A DNA stretch of 16,301 nt from Clostridia bacterium (GTDB taxonomy: Bacteria > Bacillota > Clostridia > Oscillospirales > Butyricicoccaceae), in NCBI GenBank assembly GCA_017556565.1, contig JAFYMQ010000181.1, positions 1-16,301 on the forward strand. The letters run 5' to 3'. Under the pieces are notes generated by a model. The model was not told where the DNA came from. It was given only the letters and a program-made list of their open reading frames with translations, and did no database searches. How positions within the stretch are numbered: position 1 is the stretch's first letter; every line of letters begins with the position of its first letter. The translations under genes and the position numbers were made by a program. Positions 13,650 through 16,301 of the stretch are shown here, one piece after another.

Positions 13650-14678
13650 GTGAAAAAGGACAAACAAAGCTCTGTTTTGCCCATGCTCCTGCTGGTAGTG
13701 TTTGTTGCGGCAGTGGCGTATGCGTTCGGTCGGAGCGCAGCAGCGCAGAGCGGGGAGGGGGCAGATGTGACAGCGGAGGCAGAGGGGCAGTTTATCCTGC
13801 CCGATATGCGGGTTGTTGAGAGCGTGCTGCCGCTGATCCCGGTCGCGCAGAGTGACAGAGAGTCCGACGGTGCCGATGTGCCCGACAGCAGCCAAACTCC
13901 CGACAACAGTCAAACCCCCGCAGATGAGCAAACCCCCGCAGACAACCCAAAAGTCACCATCAATCTGCGCAACGACACGAGCTTTGATATAAACGTGCAG
14001 CAGCTGCTTGATATGGGGGTGCGTGTGCCTCTGAATACCGAGGGAGTGCAGGTCATAATCGTGCATACCCACGGCACCGAGGCATATACCCAGACGGGCA
14101 GCGATACATATACAGAGAGTGACGAGCTGCGCACTCTTGACCCTGATTATAACGTGCTGCGTGTGGGCGAGGAGCTGAAAAACGCCCTTGCAGACCACGG
14201 CATCAAAGCCGTGCATTGCACGGTTTTGTGCGATTATCCCGAGTACAGCGGCGCTTATGACCGCTCCTATGACGCTATTGCGGAGATGCTCAGACTGTAC
14301 CCCGAGGCGCAGATAGTGATCGACCTGCACCGCGACGCGGTGGCTACCGCAGACGGCGGGTATTACAAAGCCACGGCAGAAATAGAGGGCAAAAACGCCG
14401 CCCAGCTTTTGTTCGTGGTGGGCACCGACGGCGGCGGGCTCAGCCACCCCGACTGGCGTGAAAATATGAGCTTTCAGCTGCGGCTGCACGAGCGCATAGA
14501 GCAGCTTTATCCCGGGCTGATGCGGCCCATAAACGTGCGTGCGGCGCGGTTTAATCAGCATTTTCGCACAGGCAGTATGCTGCTTGAGGTGGGCACCTGC
14601 GCCAATTATCTTGACGAGGCGCTGTACTCTGCGCGGCTGTTTGCAAATGCTCTTGCAGACGTGCTGAAAAACGGATAA
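13650..14678 (+). CDS. spoIIP: Stage II sporulation protein P, engulfment peptidoglycan hydrolase
   Basis: 342 residues. SpoIIP is a zinc-dependent amidase/endopeptidase that, with SpoIID and SpoIIM, thins septal peptidoglycan so the mother cell can engulf the forespore. One N-terminal membrane helix (about 9-26) places the catalytic part outside the mother cell membrane. A Pro/Gln/Thr-rich linker with three QTP units (82-96) follows. The catalytic domain has VHTHGTEAY (138-146; His139, His141, Glu144), IDLHRDA (His227) and FNQHFRTGSMLLEVG with Glu313. The start is GTG 13650 because GGAGGTG at 13636-13642 is 7 bases before it; the open frame reaches back to 13599 inside gpr. gpr followed by spoIIP is the standard Firmicute order. 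Confidence 0.94.
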   Translation: MKKDKQSSVLPMLLLVVFVAAVAYAFGRSAAAQSGEGADVTAEAEGQFILPDMRVVESVLPLIPVAQSDRESDGADVPDSSQTPDNSQTPADEQTPADNPKVTINLRNDTSFDINVQQLLDMGVRVPLNTEGVQVIIVHTHGTEAYTQTGSDTYTESDELRTLDPDYNVLRVGEELKNALADHGIKAVHCTVLCDYPEYSGAYDRSYDAIAEMLRLYPEAQIVIDLHRDAVATADGGYYKATAEIEGKNAAQLLFVVGTDGGGLSHPDWRENMSFQLRLHERIEQLYPGLMRPINVRAARFNQHFRTGSMLLEVGTCANYLDEALYSARLFANALADVLKNG

Positions 14679-14684
14679 AAAAGC

Positions 14685-14713
14685 TTGACAAATCACATTA
14701 TTGCGTGTAAAAT
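14685..14713 (+). promoter_or_regulatory. Sigma-A promoter for rpsF-ssb-rpsR
   Basis: Perfect TTGACA (14685-14690), 17-base spacer, TAAAAT (14708-14713) preceded by TG. It begins 7 bases after the spoIIP stop, and no terminator separates spoIIP from it. Confidence 0.9.
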
Positions 14714-14719
14714 ATCTCT

Positions 14720-14800
14720 GTTAGATTAGCGAAGTATGCTTATTTCGCATCTAAACTTTCTTGCCTGCAAGAATATGCAGGCCATAAGTCCATAAGGAGG
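14720..14800 (+). promoter_or_regulatory. Structured 5' leader of rpsF
   Basis: Two hairpins lie between promoter and gene. The first pairs TTAGAT (14721-14726) with ATCTAA (14749-14754), then after a TA bulge GCGAA (14729-14733) with TTCGC (14744-14748). The second pairs GCCTGCA (14763-14769) with TGCAGGC (14776-14782). The ribosome site AAGGAGGTG (14794-14802) follows. S6:S18 autoregulatory leaders are known in this position, but I see no CCG bulge motif characteristic of them, so the function is open. Confidence 0.5.
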
Positions 14801-14809
14801 TGCACAAAA

Positions 14810-15100
14810 ATGCCGAAAGTAAAAGGAACCTACGAGACCATTTTTATTGCCGACCTTGCTCTGGGTGAGGAGGGCATCGCTGCTCTGGTTGAGAAGTTTA
14901 AGACTCTCATCGAGACCAACGGAACTATCGCAAAGGTGGATGAGTGGGGCAAGCGCCGTCTGGCTTACGCCATCAACGACAAGAACGAAGGTTACTACGT
15001 TCTGGTTGAGTTCGAGAGCGCTCCCGAGTTCCCCGCTGAGCTCGATCGTATCTATCGTATTACCGATGGTATCATGCGTTCGATCATCATCGCCAAGTAA
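14810..15100 (+). CDS. rpsF: 30S ribosomal protein S6
   Basis: 96 residues, normal. S6 pairs with S18 on the central domain of 16S rRNA. It has the family pattern YETIFI near the start, EWGKRRLAYAINDKNEGYYVL in the middle and RITDGIMRSIIIAK at the end. AAGGAGGTG is 7 bases before the ATG. The rpsF-ssb-rpsR order is the conserved Firmicute operon; ssb follows after 11 bases. Confidence 0.97.
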   Translation: MPKVKGTYETIFIADLALGEEGIAALVEKFKTLIETNGTIAKVDEWGKRRLAYAINDKNEGYYVLVEFESAPEFPAELDRIYRITDGIMRSIIIAK

Positions 15101-15111
15101 GGAGCCGAGAT

Positions 15112-15540
15112 ATGCTTAACAAAGCTATTCTTATGGGTAGGCTGACCGCCGATCCCGAACTCCGCAAAACATCCGGCGACGTATCCGTTACCACCTTCAC
15201 CCTCGCAGTCAACCGCAGCTTCACCCGTCAGGGTGAGCAGGCTCAGACCGACTTCATCGACATCGTCGCATGGAGAAACACCGCTGAGTTTGCTGCCAAG
15301 TGGTTCCAGAAGGGTATGCAGGTGGCAGTGTCCGGTAAGATCCAGACACGTACCTGGGAAGACAAGCAGGGCAACAAGCGCAAGAGCGTAGAAGTCGTGG
15401 CAGACGAAGTTTTCTTTGCCGACTCCAAGCGCGGTGACGCTCCCGCCCGCGACAGCATGATGGGTGAGCCCTTTGATCTGGGCAGAGCCCCCGCCTCGGC
15501 ATTCCCCATGCCCGAGGATGACAGCGACCTTCCCTTCTAA
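15112..15540 (+). CDS. ssb: Single-stranded DNA-binding protein
   Basis: 142 residues. SSB coats single-stranded DNA in replication and repair. The N-terminal OB fold (1-105) starts MLNKAILMGRLTADPELR and has FIDIVAWRNTAEFAAKW. A flexible tail ends in the acidic protein-docking tip DDSDLPF. The ribosome site AAGGAG overlaps the rpsF stop. It lies between rpsF and rpsR, as expected for the housekeeping copy. Confidence 0.97.
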   Translation: MLNKAILMGRLTADPELRKTSGDVSVTTFTLAVNRSFTRQGEQAQTDFIDIVAWRNTAEFAAKWFQKGMQVAVSGKIQTRTWEDKQGNKRKSVEVVADEVFFADSKRGDAPARDSMMGEPFDLGRAPASAFPMPEDDSDLPF

Positions 15541-15563
15541 TCTGAACAAGGAGGAAATAACAA

Positions 15564-15818
15564 ATGGAAAAGAATAACGAGAGACCCGAGCGTCCCCACG
15601 GCGAAGTTCGCCGCCGCCGCAAGGTTTGCCAGTTCTGCGCTGACAAGGTAGAGCACATCGATTACAAGGATGCTGCAAAGCTGCGTAAGTTTGTCTCCGA
15701 GAGAGGCAAGATCCTGCCCCGCAGAATGACCGGCACCTGCGCTATGCATCAGCGCCAGGTAACAGAGGCTGTAAAGCGTGCTCGTCACATCGCTCTGCTG
15801 CCCTACACCGCTGACTGA
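15564..15818 (+). CDS. rpsR: 30S ribosomal protein S18
   Basis: 84 residues. It binds S6 and 16S r[16 protein letters not shown] near the N-terminus, [16 protein letters not shown] and the [11 protein letters not shown] region identify it. Cys22, Cys25, Cys59 and His62 form a C-x-x-C / C-x-x-H set, so this looks like the zinc-binding (C+) form. AAGGAGG at 15549-15555 precedes the ATG. It is the last gene of the operon. Confidence 0.97.
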   Translation: MEKNNERPERPHGEVRRRRKVCQFCADKVEHIDYKDAAKLRKFVSERGKILPRRMTGTCAMHQRQVTEAVKRARHIALLPYTAD

Positions 15819-15836
15819 TTTTAAATCAAAAATCAC

Positions 15837-15870
15837 AAAACACCGAGGAAACCCTCGGTGTTTTATTTTT
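15837..15870 (+). terminator. Bidirectional terminator after rpsR
   Basis: Arms AAAACACCGAGG and CCTCGGTGTTTT (15837-15848, 15853-15864) with loop AAAC are followed by ATTTTTTTATT on the plus strand. The minus strand also ends in TTTT and a T-rich stretch, so it can serve the gene at 15907 as well. Confidence 0.9.
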
Positions 15871-15906
15871 TTATTGCATCTGCGCCGATGCTGAAGCGGC
15901 ACAAGA

Positions 15907-16299
15907 TTACTCTATACGTGCAACCTCCAACATAGTCTCTTTGTCATAGATGCGTATATCATACTCTTTTTCGAGATGGCTGACACCAAAATAATAATTA
16001 CGGTGGTTTTTCAGCTTTTCCCAGGCAAAGGTCTCAACTGAGTCAAGCTCACGAAATGCATGCATCCGCCCGCTGTTGTATCGCGCTCCGTAACCGATCA
16101 TAACCATCAAGCAATGCACAAGTGAGCGGTATACGACTCGGTTCATCTCACCTGTACCGTAGAACACGTTACTGTCTATCTCGTCAAACAGCGTGCCTTC
16201 GCCGGGGATCATCAGGTCGGTTTTTCCGCCATGCTCAAGCAGCAGCGAAAGGGTGTCGGCAGCTATAAGCTCGTTGTCTACATACTGCATGTTTTCCAT
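15907..16299 (-). CDS. Uncharacterised protein with ankyrin-like segments, probably partial
   Basis: 130 residues are visible from an ATG only two bases inside the window edge (another ATG at 16290); no ribosome site can be seen, so the true start may lie outside. No signal peptide or membrane helix. Two segments have an ankyrin-like look: AADTLSLLLEHGGKTDL followed by GTLFDEID, and SLVHCLMVMIGYGARYNSG. The C-terminal part, rich in aromatic and charged residues, ends VARIE. I do not recognise a function. It converges on the rpsR operon and shares its terminator. Confidence 0.5.
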   Translation of the reverse strand: MENMQYVDNELIAADTLSLLLEHGGKTDLMIPGEGTLFDEIDSNVFYGTGEMNRVVYRSLVHCLMVMIGYGARYNSGRMHAFRELDSVETFAWEKLKNHRNYYFGVSHLEKEYDIRIYDKETMLEVARIE

Positions 16300-16301
16300 A
16301 A

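Noticed and set aside
13539..14696. 385-codon minus-strand open frame opposite spoIIP
   Set aside because: Antisense shadow; it also crosses the rpsF promoter, and spoIIP is unambiguous.

Overview
The window reads as ordinary chromosome of a moderately GC-rich, spore-forming, low-GC-phylum (Firmicutes/Clostridia) bacterium, most likely a gut Oscillospirales/Ruminococcaceae-type organism. The reasons are strong AGGAGG ribosome binding sites, frequent GTG/TTG starts, consensus sigma-A promoters, the sporulation pair gpr-spoIIP, a GerMN lipoprotein, a DegV protein, and the Firmicute gene orders tsaE-tsaB, rpiB-upp and rpsF-ssb-rpsR. The taxonomic placement is an inference from gene content and style, not from a database match. 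Nearly every base is accounted for by tightly packed genes; there is no transposon, prophage or CRISPR array.

Layout. 1-1110: 3' part of a cell-wall NlpC/P60 protein with a DUF11-like domain, closed by a strong terminator. 1200-3420: extended -10 promoter and a four-gene operon tsaE-tsaB-rpiB-upp (tRNA t6A modification, pentose phosphate isomerisation, uracil salvage). 3450-4960: minus-strand D-Ala-D-Ala carboxypeptidase with its own consensus promoter and terminator. 4996-7981: four tightly linked plus-strand genes: membrane-anchored helix-hairpin-helix (ComEA-like) protein, OmpR-type response regulator, sensor histidine kinase, GerMN lipoprotein. 7983-8021: bidirectional terminator. 8036-11093: minus-strand corrinoid uptake operon (btuF-btuC-btuD order of transcription), headed by a consensus promoter, a cobalamin riboswitch and an attenuator terminator. 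11195-12154: degV with promoter and terminator. 12177-12276: an unexplained large imperfect inverted repeat that folds best as plus-strand RNA. 12294-12669: minus-strand rpsT with promoter and terminator. 12678-14678: gpr-spoIIP sporulation operon. 14685-15864: promoter, structured leader, rpsF-ssb-rpsR and a bidirectional terminator. 15907-16301: start of an unidentified minus-strand gene with ankyrin-like flavour.

How the genes work together. Most are housekeeping units. The corrinoid operon is a self-contained B12-responsive uptake module. The response regulator, kinase and GerMN lipoprotein form a cassette resembling actinobacterial MtrAB-LpqB in order, suggesting an envelope-sensing system. 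gpr and spoIIP, plus the cell-wall hydrolases, fit a spore-former. The two least explained items are the structured element at 12177-12276 and the apparently inactive second NlpC/P60-like half in the first gene.
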